From: Solen grandis
Taxonomy: Eukaryota; Mollusca; Bivalvia; Adapedonta; Solenidae
DNA length: 64,000 bases
Direction of reading: 5' to 3'
Assembly (NCBI GenBank): GCA_021229015.1
Contig: CM037777.1
Span: 25,973,222 to 26,037,221 of the forward strand
This document shows, in pieces, positions 49,165-60,504 of the stretch. Below the pieces are notes generated by a model. That model saw nothing but the letters and a program-made list of their open reading frames with translations. It did no database searches and was not told the origin of the DNA. A program made the translations under genes and the position numbers. Positions within the stretch are counted from its first letter, which is position 1. Every line of letters begins with the position of its first letter.

Positions 49165-49560
49165 CGAAATATATTCAGCTGATATTTTATTGTGCAACAT
49201 TTGTTGATTTAATGAGAGAAACTCATCATTTTGCACCCCAAAATGAATCCTAAGTGGGGGAATTTTCAGCAAAATAGGGGGAAAAATATATACTTCTGGC
49301 AGGGGGGAATGCCGCCGAATTTCGCCGAATATTTTAGCCAAAAAAAACACTGGAGTACAATGAAACGACACATCTGATTGGGTTTTCATTTAATCATTGT
49401 AGCATGCTTTTAAAAATTGAATTTTTGTGTCAGAAATAATGTACGAGGGAATGTTGGTTATATATATATTTTTTCTATTTCATTGTTTCACTGAAAATAT
49501 GCCAGATGAGAAAAAGTACTTATTGAAAAGGAGGTTTGGCAGGTGTGTTGATGTATCTTT

Positions 49561-50880
49561 CACCATACAAAAAAAAAAAAAAGAAGTATCTTTAATCATA
49601 CAAGAAAAAAGTATCTTTAATCATTAAATGAAGTGTCTTTCATCATACAAGAAAGATTTATTTTGTGAGTCCATTTATCCAGTTCTCTCTGTCCTGCAGA
49701 TAATATGCTGTTTCTTTGTTTCTGGCTATGGGAGGCAATCAGATATTCATTTATATCCTACACTGTCAGCTGGGCTGTTTGCGGAAGAATGATAATAAGA
49801 TTTTTTTATTTGTTTAACATTTTTAAACTGTTTAAATACAGTTCATTAAGTTTCAAAGTGTATCCACCTTTTCCTTATCAATTTAGTATGAAAAATAACT
49901 GATTTCATTCCATAACCAATAGTTTTCTTCTGAAGAAATAATTGTACATTTCATATCTGCTACTAATAGGAACGTTTTTTGCTTATTAACACTTAATATT
50001 TTTTTCTTTCTCTCTTATGCTTCTAAAAATTCATAAACCTTTTACATTGTATCATGCTGTTTATACATGTCATGGTTACTATACTGTACTCATTTTCTTT
50101 TGAATTAACATAGTTTAATCAAGATTGTTCTATTATTTGTGAAACATTTTAACTACTTAAAGATTAAATGTTGAACATTGTTGAGTCTTTGTGTGATGTG
50201 ATATTGCATGTTTGTCAATGTTTCAAGCTACATGTCATAGTTAATGTAGAGATAAATTTTACTTGAGACGTGATTAACAAATTCTAGTGCCAATGTGCAA
50301 ATGATGTGAGTATGTCCACTCAGTGCATCTGTATGGTACATGACAAATTTATAATGAATTGAATAGTTTTAATTTGGAGTATCTAATACATAAAATAACA
50401 TGTCTTCATAACTTGTTGTTGGTACAAGTTTGCATATGAACATATAACTTTCATCTGCTTGGTATTTTTAAGGTGCAAAGGAATTTCCATTTCGCGGTTA
50501 TTTACATTGCGCGGTATATGAAAAATCTTGATGATATAAGATACACAAATTAATAATATTCATTAAATTTAAAACATTTTATTGATTATTATCATTTTGT
50601 GATGTGATGCCTGTTAATCTGGATACACTGTCCATTGATTTATACCTGGCCTGGAGAGTGGAGCTAGCAGTGTAAACATCGTACGTGTGTCTGCTCTATT
50701 TAGATTGAACATATTAAAAAGCATATGCCAGAGCATTGTATTCTATACTTATTTTAATCCATGCAAGAATAATATAACAAATTTTAACTCATTGTGTCTA
50801 GCAAACTTCCTTTGCGTGTTTTATCGAGGCACAATGGACTTTCCATTGCGCCGAAGCCTATATGAATATATACACGTATA
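49561..50880. other. AT-rich interval, no gene recognised
   Basis: Only short low-complexity frames. From about 50475 onward the words CCATTTCGCGG, CATTGCGCGG and CCATTGCGCCG begin to recur (see 50883-51240). Confidence 0.45.
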
Positions 50881-50882
50881 TC

Positions 50883-51240
50883 CCTAATTTAATAACTCCA
50901 CCAAGTTAATTCGTATGCTATTGTCTTAAATTAATGTTTATAAATAAGAAGACAGTAACAGGTGGTTTAAAATAGATTTATGGCATATAATAATGCTTTT
51001 CTGAAAATAGAATTTCCATTGCTCCGTAATCATTTCCATTGCTCCAAAAATGTATATCTCAAATTAATAACTCTAAGTTTATTTGCATGTCACTGTCTTA
51101 AAATTAATGTGTATATATAATTTAACAGCTATAGATGGTTTAAAAGTAGTTTTATGGCATTTAATACTGCTATTCTGAAAATATAATTTCCATTGCTAGG
51201 TAATAGTTTCATTGCGTCCATTGCTTCATAAATTTTCATT
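50883..51240 (+). repeat. Diverged ~170-bp tandem pair with TTTCCATTGC words
   Basis: Two copies (about 50883-51040 and 51055-51205) share TTAATAACTC, GTCTTAAA(A)TTAATGT, TTTATGGCAT and TTCTGAAAATA(G/T)AATTTCCA. The word CCATTGC or a close variant appears about eight times between 50475 and 51240. Non-coding, function unknown. Confidence 0.6.
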
Positions 51241-51821
51241 GCGTGTTTTAGGCCTACCACTTCAAAACATTGGGTCATGTGATCTTCCATTCCACTAAAT
51301 CATGATCGCTTTTTTCCACTGTTCTAGCTTTTGCGTGGCTATTGAGTTTATGAGAAGACAGAAATGTAACATACATATAATTATCGTGCGAAACGCTGCT
51401 GAACTACTTTGGGTTAATTACGTACTTATGCGAAGCACTATTTTTCTTAATTGTATAAGTGGATCTACATGTATTTCAGTTGGGTTAAATCTCTGTTTTG
51501 TAAACGACACAGGTATTTTGTTCACGCTGAAAATGGTTGTATTCAGCTTGAGGAATTTGTAAAAGAAGAGTGGACACACAAACTTTACACATTAAAATAG
51601 TTTCTAAATATAATTTAAACGCTGTTGCAACACATCTGTGTAACACTCCACTCGCTTTCGTTAGCTCAGCTTGCATTGTGTGGATCCGTACAAAGAGTGC
51701 TAGTTAAAAATGTTGTGGAAAATATGCAAATCAGAAAGTCCTGATTTCGAATTTCAACATAAGACTGTCGGCCGCTTGCCGCCAGTCTAATAAAAAAAAA
51801 TAAAATAGAAAAACTTTCTTC

Positions 51822-52112
51822 TCATGAACCACAAAGCCTGGAGCTTAGATATTTGGTGTGTAGCATTGTCTTGTGGATCTCTACCAAGTTTGTTCAAATC
51901 ATGACCCTGGGGTCAAAATTGGCACTGCCCCAGGGGTCATTTGAATTTACATAGGCTTATATCTATAGGAAAAAAATAGAAAAATCTTCTCAGAAACCAC
52001 AAGGTCTGGAGGTCAGATATTTGGTGTGTAGCATTGTCTAGTGGATCTCTACCAAGTTTGTTCAAATCATGACCCCTGGGGTCATTTGATTTTACATAGG
52101 CTTAGGATTTTT
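51822..52112 (+). mobile_element. Family A internal units without a 5' end
   Basis: Two tandem units: each has CAA(A/G)G(C/T)CTGGAG...TAGATATTTGGTGTGTAG then GTTCAAATCATGACCC and CAGGGGTCATTTGA. Directly abuts the element at 52118, indicating rearrangement or nested insertion. Confidence 0.65.
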
Positions 52113-52117
52113 TTTTT

Positions 52118-52382
52118 AGCTTACCTGAGCACAACGTGCTCAAGGTACCCTTTTGTGATCATCCGTTGTGTGTTGTCAACAATTTGGCTTGTTAACACTA
52201 GAGGCCATACTTTTGGCCAAATCTACATGAAACTTGGTTGAAATGTCTGTTTCCATAAAATCTTGGACAAGTTCAAAGTTGGGTCATGTGGGGTCAAAAA
52301 GTAGACCAATATGAAAAATACAACATATGTGCTCATTTATAATCAAGTGAGCGATTCAGGGCCATCGTGGCCCTCTTGTTTT
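52118..52382 (+). mobile_element. Short family A element (HINE-like)
   Basis: Starts AGCTTACCTGAGCACAACGT and ends AAGTGAGCGATTCAGGGCCA, a hairpin GGGCCA/TGGCCC, then CTCTTGTT. Only the ends and a small centre are present. Confidence 0.72.
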
Positions 52383-52751
52383 AAAAATAAAAATAAAATC
52401 CACGATTATGAGGAGTCAACAAAAAAATAGAAATAAAATGAATATTTTTTTATTTTTCATAAACTTACTCATATGAAGTTTTAAGGTCAGGAAAAAGCAC
52501 TAGCACTTTTAGTATTGTAGTCTGAAAGAACCAAACTAGTTTAAACAATACAATGATATACCAATATTCAGTTATTTTTAAAAAAAATTTAAATGTAATG
52601 TTCATTATAAATGTTGTTTTTTTAAGAAGAATTGTACAAAATAATAGAACAAAATGTACCATTTTTTTTGCGAATATATTTTTAAAAAAATTGCCAAGTT
52701 TTAACTGTTTATGTAATACCAATAAATTATATTTCATCCATTTCATACATA

Positions 52752-52830
52752 AATTGTTTATGTTTGAAAAATGTTGAAGTAATAACAATAATAATTTTTC
52801 CTACATGTTGTTGTTGATTTTTTTCACACT
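52752..52830 (+). mobile_element. Solo Penelope-like 3' tail fragment lacking the ribozyme core
   Basis: Matches the extreme 3' tail of the 8700-9425 element: TTTATGTTTGAAA, then GTTGAAGTAATAACAA, then TTTTTCCTACATGTTG and the terminal TTTTTCACACT. The stretch that would carry CTGATGA-stem II-GAAA (about 35 bases in unit 2) is absent, so the ribozyme core is precisely missing while both flanks remain. Confidence 0.55.
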
Positions 52831-53910
52831 ATACTTAAATTGTCAAATTGTGATATATATAATGTATGAATGAATTTGTTATGAAAAGGACGAAACTTTT
52901 ATACTATGCAATAATTTGTTACTACATGTATATGAATTGATACTAAATGTCCTTTTAAGTTATAATATGTTCTTGTATTATTTCATGGGTGCCATCAAAA
53001 GTTTTCCATAACTTATGTTTTAATAACAATCACATCAAAATACAAAAGGAAAATCTTTCATTCATTCAAACTATCATTTACCAGAGCTTGAAGCTGGGAA
53101 AATAAAAAAATAATAAATACTTTGAAAAAAGAATGTGTTCATGTTGTACCTCAATTAAAAAATTAAGATTTTCAAACAAAATCATAACTTATAACCTGAC
53201 TAACAATATTATGTGAAAATATCAATAGTGAGATGAAAAAAACAACAACATAATACATTTTGGTACATTTTACCTAAAATATTTTTGGTGGAAGTTTTTA
53301 AAAAATTCCCCCCCACTAAAAGCTTTGGCGATTCTATGGCATATTTCATACTTATCGATATTAAACTTTATGTATTTACTTGCCTGAGAATTGTTGTTTG
53401 TTTGTGTATCATCATGTATTGTGAAATAAATGTTAAATGCATTCATATTTTTGTTAAAATATTGATGCGATTCACTCCACTGAAACTTGTACAGTACTGA
53501 ACTTTACAGAATTATCAATTGACGACTTATAACTGAATGAGATGTTTGTAATGTCATTACTGAGAACCAACCATGATTGCCATTATGTTCTGATTATTCA
53601 ACCAATTTATTTCAGACAATATCATAGGTAGTTAATTTCAGTTTGGACAGAGCTGTTTGGTTTATGAAAACTGTGTACTTCAGATACCAACTGAAAGCAC
53701 TTTCTGACAAATACACAACGAGGTGTCAACATTAAAAACTATAACTCAAATTATTGGCCATAATGAACATTAACGTAACGAAACAAGATGAATGTGGATA
53801 CAAGAGGCGTTAATAATGATCATTGCATGACTTGACTTGCGGAAGCAGTAGGACTTTTGTTACATGTAGTTCAATCGAATGTACGCAAAACACCCCCTGA
53901 GCTAAACAAA
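52831..53910. other. AT-rich interval, no gene recognised
   Basis: No repeat family or coding motif recognised. Confidence 0.45.
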
Positions 53911-54021
53911 ATGGCGGCCTCCATGAAATATGAAAAATGGATGCGCATTAAAGATTATAGAAGGGAAATAGTTATTTTCCAAGGTTTTGAACCTCAAATT
54001 CGGGATGTGCACTATACATGA
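53911..54021 (+). CDS. Small open frame (36 codons), unknown
   Basis: ATG in an ACAAAATGGCGGCC context typical of metazoan starts. Reads MAASMKYEKWMRIKDYRREI, then VIFQGFEPQIRDVHYT and stop. The composition is protein-like, with many charged residues. It could be a short first exon read through into intron, a processed remnant, or a microprotein. No splice donor was fixed; GTTATTTTCC follows EI but is a weak donor. Family unknown. Confidence 0.3.
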   Translation: MAASMKYEKWMRIKDYRREIVIFQGFEPQIRDVHYT

Positions 54022-54071
54022 GTGTTTACAGAAAATTTACTAATATTAATATAATCAATGTAGGGCTTTTT

Positions 54072-55126
54072 AGCTCACCTGAGCACAACGTGCTCATGGT
54101 GAGCTATTGTGATCGCCTTTTGTCCGTCGTCCGTCGTCCGTGCGTGCGTGCGTGCGTCGTCAACAATTTGCTTTAAACAACATCTCCTCATGAACCGCTG
54201 AAGGGATTTTGACCAAACTTCACAGGAATCATCCTTATGATGCCCTCTATCAAAGTTGTACAAATTATTCAGATTGGTAAAAAAAGTAGGTCACAGGAGC
54301 TAAAAATAGATTTTAAAAATGCAAACTTTGAAAATCTTCTTCTGCAAAACTGCAAGGCCTAGAGCTTAGATATTTGGTATGTAGCATCATCTTATGGGCC
54401 ATTACCAAGATTGTACAAATCATAGCCCTACGGTGATAAATGACCCCGCACCAGGGGTCACTTGTTTTACATAGAGTTATATAGGAAAATCTTTAAAAAT
54501 CTTCTTCTATGAATCCATTAGGCCTAGAGCTTAGATATTTGGTATGTAGCATCATCTAATGGTTCATTACCAAGATTGTTCAAATCATAGCCCTACGGTG
54601 ATAAATGACCCCGCACCAGGGGTCACTTGTTTTACATAGAGTTATATAGGAAAATGTTTAAAAATCTTCTTCTATGAATCCATAAGGCCTAGAGATTAGA
54701 TATTTGGTATGAAGCATCATCTTATGGTTCATTACCAAGATTGTACAAATCATAGCCAAACGGTGATAAATGCCCCCGCAATAGGGGTCACTTGTTTTAC
54801 ATAGAGTTATATAGGAAAATCTTTAAAAATCTTCTTCTATGAATCCATAAGGCCTAGAGATTAGATATTTGGTATGTAGCATCATCTTATGGTTCATTAC
54901 CAAGATTTTCAAAATGGTGGCCCTTTGGAGATAAATGACCCCGCACTAAGTCTTCTCCTCTGAAACCATAAGGCCCAGTGCTTATATATTTGGTGTGTAG
55001 TATTGTCAGGGCTAAAATGTTTAAGATTGAGTTATATCAGAATTCTTGTCTGTTTAAAAACCTTGTAATCAGTTGTAGCAATGGTACTCAGGTGAGCGAT
55101 CCAGGGCCATCATGGCCCTCTTGTTT
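54072..55126 (+). mobile_element. Family A element (HINE-like), ~165-bp internal units
   Basis: Starts AGCTCACCTGAGCACAACGT (a strong 5' hairpin with GTGCTCATGGTGAGCTA), then a GTCCGTCGTCCGTCGT/GCGTGC microsatellite. About five tandem units follow (TCTTCTTCTATGAATCCATA...GATAAATGACCCCGCACCAG). It ends CTCAGGTGAGCGATCCAGGG, a hairpin and CTCTTGTTTT. No coding capacity. Confidence 0.78.
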
Positions 55127-55326
55127 TATTTTCCACAGAGGGTTTTTTATGGAGTCAGCGCAGAGTATAAAAATAAAAATACCGAATTGTTACTTTATTT
55201 TGATTCCATTTTGGCAAAAAATCTGTTCGGCCCTCCCGTAAAACAAAATATAAAAAAATGTTGGCCGGAGCAATTCAGGACCATCTATTGGTTATAGATG
55301 AAGTATATTCTAGTGAATTACTTTTT

Positions 55327-55455
55327 TGTCACCTGCTGTAAGCAGAGTTGACACATAGGGATCACTTTTCCATCGAGTCTCTCTCACACTTTTTCCGTCG
55401 TGCTTCAGCAGGTGACACATGTGTTCCAGAGAACACTTGTGTTTTAAGTGCTAAA
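55327..55455 (-). repeat. Repeat family E, minus copy
   Basis: Reverse-strand relative of 41596-41755, with a clear inverted pair CACCTGCTG/CAGCAGGTG spanning about 80 bases. It accounts for part of the 95-codon minus-strand frame at 55362-55649, which is therefore not treated as a gene. Confidence 0.55.
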
Positions 55456-55456
55456 A

Positions 55457-56670
55457 ATTTAAAAAATGCAAAAACTGGAAGTTCAGTTTCTGATGGGGTT
55501 TCAACACTGCTATGAATTAATGGACTGTTATTTTGTGAATTACAATCTGACAACAGTATCAGTGATATAATCTTGGATTTAAGGCTCTTGCTTTTATCCC
55601 AAGCAGAGACATGCCAAAGTGGTTGTGAAATGGCACTGGTGAAGCTCACTAGTCTGGTGCACTCTACTTTTACAGGGTAGATCCAGCACTGGTTGGCCTA
55701 ATATCAGGATAATGTACCTTTGTGTTGCATCATGTCACTTGTCTGTGGTGTAGTGAGGCCATGATAAACAGCCATGGAAATAAAACCATAAACGATTGCA
55801 TGTGTTACACATGAAGTTAACTTGAGGCATCACTTGACAGACACGAATCAAAATTGCACTGTTACATACACAGGTGTGGAGAGCTAAAGAAATTGATTGT
55901 ATAAAAATAATAACTTTGCTCAAGCGATTTCTAAAAGCATTTACCAAAGATGACCAAAGGTTGGTCGCAGCCATTGAAATAAAAATACACTTTCACCTAA
56001 TTAAGCATTTTACAGATATTTATTTTCATACAAAAAGTCATATAAAATGCCAAAATACATTTCACTGTTGACAATAACTAAATGGTGTGTTTAGTTATTT
56101 TTTTTGTATTAATTTTACCCATTAGTGGCAGTCATTACACATTCTTTTACAGGTCATTCAGACCGGAGTTGACACATTACAATTAGTGTTATATCCATCG
56201 ATTAATTGGTATACAAACTAGATCAATATTCAAATCTATAATAATTGAATTGCCGATAAAACCTGTGAGGTCATGTAGCAAAATTATACATACTTTTATG
56301 TTGTGAAGATCAAAATGTAGATCGAACCACTAAGGTCTACCTAATTCAATCTACATACTAGTATTTAAATCGTATTTAGATCTATAATTCTATAAGTAGA
56401 TCTAATATTGCCCTAATAATATATGCATAGATGCATTATGATTAAATTTAATTTTGAAATTTTCGAAGTTTATGTGCTATATATTTAGATAAACATCTGT
56501 CAAGATGTGTGTGTAACATACTCACATGTAGAATTCTTGTACACACATTCTTTGCGTGCGTTATTAAAATGTTAACATGGAAGATAAATTTGGACATACA
56601 TATCATCCAGGCAATCCCTTTCAAAGGACTTTAAAGATGTGGTAATTAATGAAATTTTAAATGATTGTAA
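55457..56670. other. No confident gene
   Basis: Plus-strand frames at about 55505-55670 (LQSDNSISDIILDLRLLLLS...) and 55874-56071 (AKEIDCIKIITLLKRFLKAF...) look mildly protein-like but lack start context, splice logic or a known motif. Confidence 0.35.
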
Positions 56671-56955
56671 TGGGTGTAAGGACGTGGGTGTAAGGACATG
56701 GGTGTAAGGGCATGGGTGTAAGGACATGGGTGTAAGGACATGGGTGTAAGGACGTGGGTGTAAGGACATGGGTGTAAGGACGCTGGTGTGAGGACGCGGG
56801 TGTAAGGACGTGGGTGTTAGGACGTGGGTGTAAGGACGCGGGTGTAAGGATGCGGGTGTAAGGACGTGGGTGTAAGGACATGGGTGTAAGGACGCTGGTG
56901 TGAGGACGCAGGTGTAAGGACGTGGGTGTAAGGACGTGGGTGTAAGGACATGGGT
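56671..56955 (+). repeat. 14-bp minisatellite, about 20 copies
   Basis: Unit GGTGTAAGGACRTG, with occasional CGCTGGTGTGA variants forming a higher-order pattern. Three units make 42 bases, so the minus strand stays open as a 14-residue repeat (LHPRPYTHVLTPTS). That open frame is a by-product. Confidence 0.95.
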
Positions 56956-57789
56956 GATATTTAACGAGGCTGGATGACATCTGCAGAAAAATACAAAGTG
57001 AGCAAAGCAACAGTGTCTAACATTTGTCTAATCCTGTCTGACTCCCTGTATGTGACTTGGAATTGAAACATTTTTTTTGTCCACACGTGTCTTAGTTTTA
57101 AACTTAAATGACCTTGTCTCAACACATCCATTCAAGACGCATCAGAAGCTAGCTTATTGGCCCGTTTACTACAAGAGCCAAATGGAAGAGCCCATCACTC
57201 TGTTTTGTGTAATACAGTCGACTTGACCGTAGGTTGACATGTGATATTAAAAGCGTTGTCGATCTTTAGCTTGACTATTCGAAGAATTTGAGAGCTATTG
57301 TAGTCGCTCTGGCGTTGGCGTTGCAGCTTTTGGTTAAAGCATGCAAGTTACAATCAACCTTAAATCTCAATAACCATTTATGGTATTGACTTGAAAGTTT
57401 AAAAATATGTTCAGGGGCATCAGACAACCAAGGTAGATAACTCTTGATGGAATATATATTACAAATTATGGCCCCTTTTTAACTTAGAAATTTTGGTTAA
57501 AGTTTTGCATGCAAGGTACTTTCATGCTTGTACTTCAGAAATTTCTTGTGGAATTGACTCGAAAATTCAGGAGTGTCTTCAGGGTCATCAGAAAACTAAG
57601 GAGGATAACTTTTGGACTGAATTAAATGCAAATTATGGCCCTTTTCTAACTTGGATTTTTGGTTAAAGTTTTGCATGCACAGAGTTATTGTGCTTATGTC
57701 TCAGTAACTAGGAATGGGATTGATTTTAGACATCATAAATATATTAAGGGGTATCAGACTATCAAGGTATATCATTTTTGACTATTATT

Positions 57790-60332
57790 AGCTCGACTAT
57801 TCGTAGAATATGAGAGCTATTGTAGTCACCCTGGCGTCGGCGTCGGCGTTGGCGTTGCAGCTTTTGGTTAAAGTTTTGCGTGCAATAGAAAATTTGGTTA
57901 AAGTTTTGCGTGCAAGCTACTATCTAGTTTGTATCTCAATAACCATTCATGGTATTGACTTGAAAGTTTATAATATGTTCAGGGGCATCAGACAACAAAG
58001 GTAGATAACTCTTGATAGAATATATTACAAATTATGGCCCCTTTTTAACTTAGAAATTTTAGTTAAAGTTTTGCATGCAAGGTACTTTCATGCTAATATC
58101 TCAGTATCCAGGCATGGGATTGATTTGAAACATCTTTAATACGTTTAGGGGTATCATACTTCCATGGTAGATAACTCTTAATGGAATATGTTACAAATTA
58201 TTGCCCTTTTTAACTTAGAAATTTTGGTTAAAGTTTTGCATGCAAGTACTTTCATGCTTATATCTCGATCCAGGCATGGATTGATTTGAAAATCTTTAAT
58301 ATGTTTAGGAGTATCATACTATCAAGGTTGATAACTTTTGATGGGATATATTACAAGTTATGGCCCCTTTTTTAACTTAGAAATTTTGGTTAAAGTTTTG
58401 CATGCAAGGTACTTTCATGCTTATATCTCGGAGTCCAGGCATGGAATTGATTTGAAACATCTTTAATATGTTTAGGGGTATCATACTATAAAGGAAGATA
58501 ACACTTGATGGAATAAATTAAAAATTATGACTCCCTTTTAACTTAGAATTATGGTTAAATTTTTGCATTCAAGCTACTATCCAGCTTATATCTCAGAAAT
58601 TGCTTGTGGAATTGACTAGAAAGTTAAGGTGTGTCTTCAAGGGCATCAGAAAACAGGAGGATAACTTTTGGACTGATGCAAATTATGGCCCTTTTCTAAC
58701 ATGGATTTTTGGTTTAAGTTTTGCATGCACAGTGTTATTGTGCTTATGTCTCAGTAACTAGGCATGGGATTGATTTTAGACATCATAAATATATTAAGGG
58801 GTATCAGACTATCAAGGTATATCATTTTTAGCTCACATGAGCACAACGTGCTCAAGGTGAGCTTTTCTGATCGCCTTTTGTCCGGCGTCCGTCGTCCGTC
58901 GTCCGTGCGTGCGTGCGTCCGTGCGTCCGTGCGTGCGTGCGTCCGGCGTCAACAATTGCTTCAAACAACATCTCCTCCTAAACGGCTTGGCCAATTTGAA
59001 AAATATTTTGCAGGAATGTTCCTTGGATGAAGCTCTACTAAAGTTGTATAAATGGTTCTGGTCCATCGCATAATTAGGTCACAGGAGCTAAAAATAGATT
59101 TTAAAAATGAAAATTTAAAAAATCTTCTTCTCTGAAACCACAAGGCCTAGCCTTTTGATTTTTGGTATGTAGCATGATCTTATGACTGTCTACCAGGATT
59201 GTACAAATTATGACCCTGGGGTCAAAATTGGCCCCGCCCCAGGGGTCACTTGATTTCACATAGGCTAATATAGGAAAAACTTGAAAAAATCTTCTTCTCC
59301 GAAACCACAAGGCCTAGCCTTTTGATTTTTGGTATGTAGCATCATCTTATGGGCCACTACCAAGATTGTACAAATCATAGCCCTATGGTGATAAATGACC
59401 CCGCACCAGGGGTCACTTGTTTTACATAGAGTTATATAGAAAAATCTTAAAAAATCTTCTTCTATGAATCCATAAGGCCTAGAGCTTAGATATTTGGTAT
59501 GTAGCATCATCTTATGGGCCACTACCAAGATTGTACAAATCATAGCCATATGGTGATAAATGACCCCGCACCAGGGGTCACTTGTTTTACATAGAGTTAT
59601 ATAGGAAAATCTTAAAAAATCTTCTTCCATGAATGCATAAGGCCTAGAGCTTAGATATTTGGTATGAAGCATCATCTTATGGGCCACTACCAAGATTGTA
59701 CAAATCATAGCCCTATGGTGATAAATGACCCCGCACCAGGGGTCACTTGTTTTACATAGAGTTATATAGGAAAATCTTAAAAAATCTTCTTCTATGAATC
59801 CATAAGGCCTAGAGCTTAGATATTTGGTATGTAGCATCATCTTATGGGCCACTACCAAGATTGTACAAATCATAGCCCAATGGTGATAAATGACCCCACA
59901 CCAGGGGTCACTTGTTTTACATAGAGTTAAATAGGAAAATCTTAAAAAATCTTCTTCTATGAATCAATAAGGCCTAGAGCTAAGATTTTTGGTATGTAGT
60001 AGCATCTAATGGTTCATTACAAAGATTTTCAAAGTCTTGGCCCTACGGTGATAAATGACCCTGCGCCCAAGTCTTCTCTGAAACCATATGGCCCATTGCT
60101 TAGGTATTTGGTGTGTAGTATTGTCAGGGGTAAAATGTTTTAGATTAAGTTATATCAGAATCCTTGTCTGTTTAAAAACCTTGACATCAGTTGAAGCAAT
60201 GGTACTCAGGTGAGCGATTCAGGGCCATCATGGCCCTCTTGTTTACTATTACTATGAAGGGCAAGAATTGAAATAGATTTCATTTGATTTACCAACAAGC
60301 ATTTTGAATAGTCGAGCGTGCTGTCCTCTGAC
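57790..60332 (+). mobile_element. Inner family B element (HINE-like), itself split by family A
   Basis: The 5' part is 57790-58829 (AGCTCGACTATTCGTAGAAT, a GGCGTCGGCGTCGG block, then about five units of ~170 bp). The 3' tail is 60245-60332, ending with GAATAGTCGAGC, a GCTGTC/GACAGC hairpin and TCTTGTT. The 12-bp inverted pair GCTCGACTATTC/GAATAGTCGAGC is perfect. Confidence 0.75.
58830..60244 (+). mobile_element. Family A element nested in family B
   Basis: Starts AGCTCACATGAGCACAACGT and a long GTCCGTC/GTGCGTGC microsatellite. Six tandem units of about 165 bp (59120-60060) follow. It ends CTCAGGTGAGCGATTCAGGG, a GGGCCA/TGGCCC hairpin and CTCTTGTTT. The 165-bp unit (55 codons) leaves a 202-codon minus-strand frame open, which is not a gene. 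Confidence 0.82.
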
Positions 60333-60504
60333 AGCTCTTGTTATGTACAGGGTATGTGAAGGGCAAGAATTGAAATAAATTTCATTTGATTTACCAACAA
60401 GCATTTTGAATAGTCGAGCGTGCTGTCCTCTGACAGCTCTTGTTAACTCATGAGGCAACACTCGTCGACGATTGTATTGAAATGGTAACGTTTACGGTTT
60501 TATT

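Larger units (their letters stand above)
46529..49352. mobile_element. DNA transposon with CAGTG ends and 5-bp target duplication, carrying a LINE
   Basis: The ends are inverted: CAGTGTTTTTTTT on the left and its complement closing at 49352. GAGTA at 46524-46528 and 49353-49357 is the target duplication, confirmed by the unsplit paralogue at 46093-46320. Internally, 46680-46795 and about 48690-48820 form a long inverted repeat (GTAATGCATTAATTCATTAA on the left), so the element folds back on itself. No transposase is present. CAGTG termini suggest the hAT group, where 8-bp duplications are usual but 5-bp ones are reported; other superfamilies remain possible. A LINE sits in the loop between the arms. 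Confidence 0.8.
57268..60446 (+). mobile_element. Outer family B element (HINE-like), split by nested insertions
   Basis: The 5' part is 57268-57789 (AGCTTGACTATTCGAAGAAT, then a GGCGTTGGCGTT block and ~170-bp units with GGTTAAAGTTTTGCATGCAA). The 3' tail is 60333-60446, ending GAATAGTCGAGCGTGCTGTC, CTCTGACAGC, TCTTGTT. The inner B element sits between these. Confidence 0.72.

Noticed and set aside
55362..55649. 95-codon minus-strand frame
   Set aside because: Its N-terminal half lacks any known motif and its C-terminal half is repeat family E.
56572..57010. Minus-strand frames rich in LHPRPYTHVLTP
   Set aside because: Translation of the 14-bp minisatellite; three units give 42 bases, so any frame cycles without stops.
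59265..59873. 202-codon minus-strand open frame with a 55-residue repeat
   Set aside because: It lies wholly within the 165-bp tandem units of a family A repeat. The unit is divisible by three and happens to lack stops, so openness repeats automatically.
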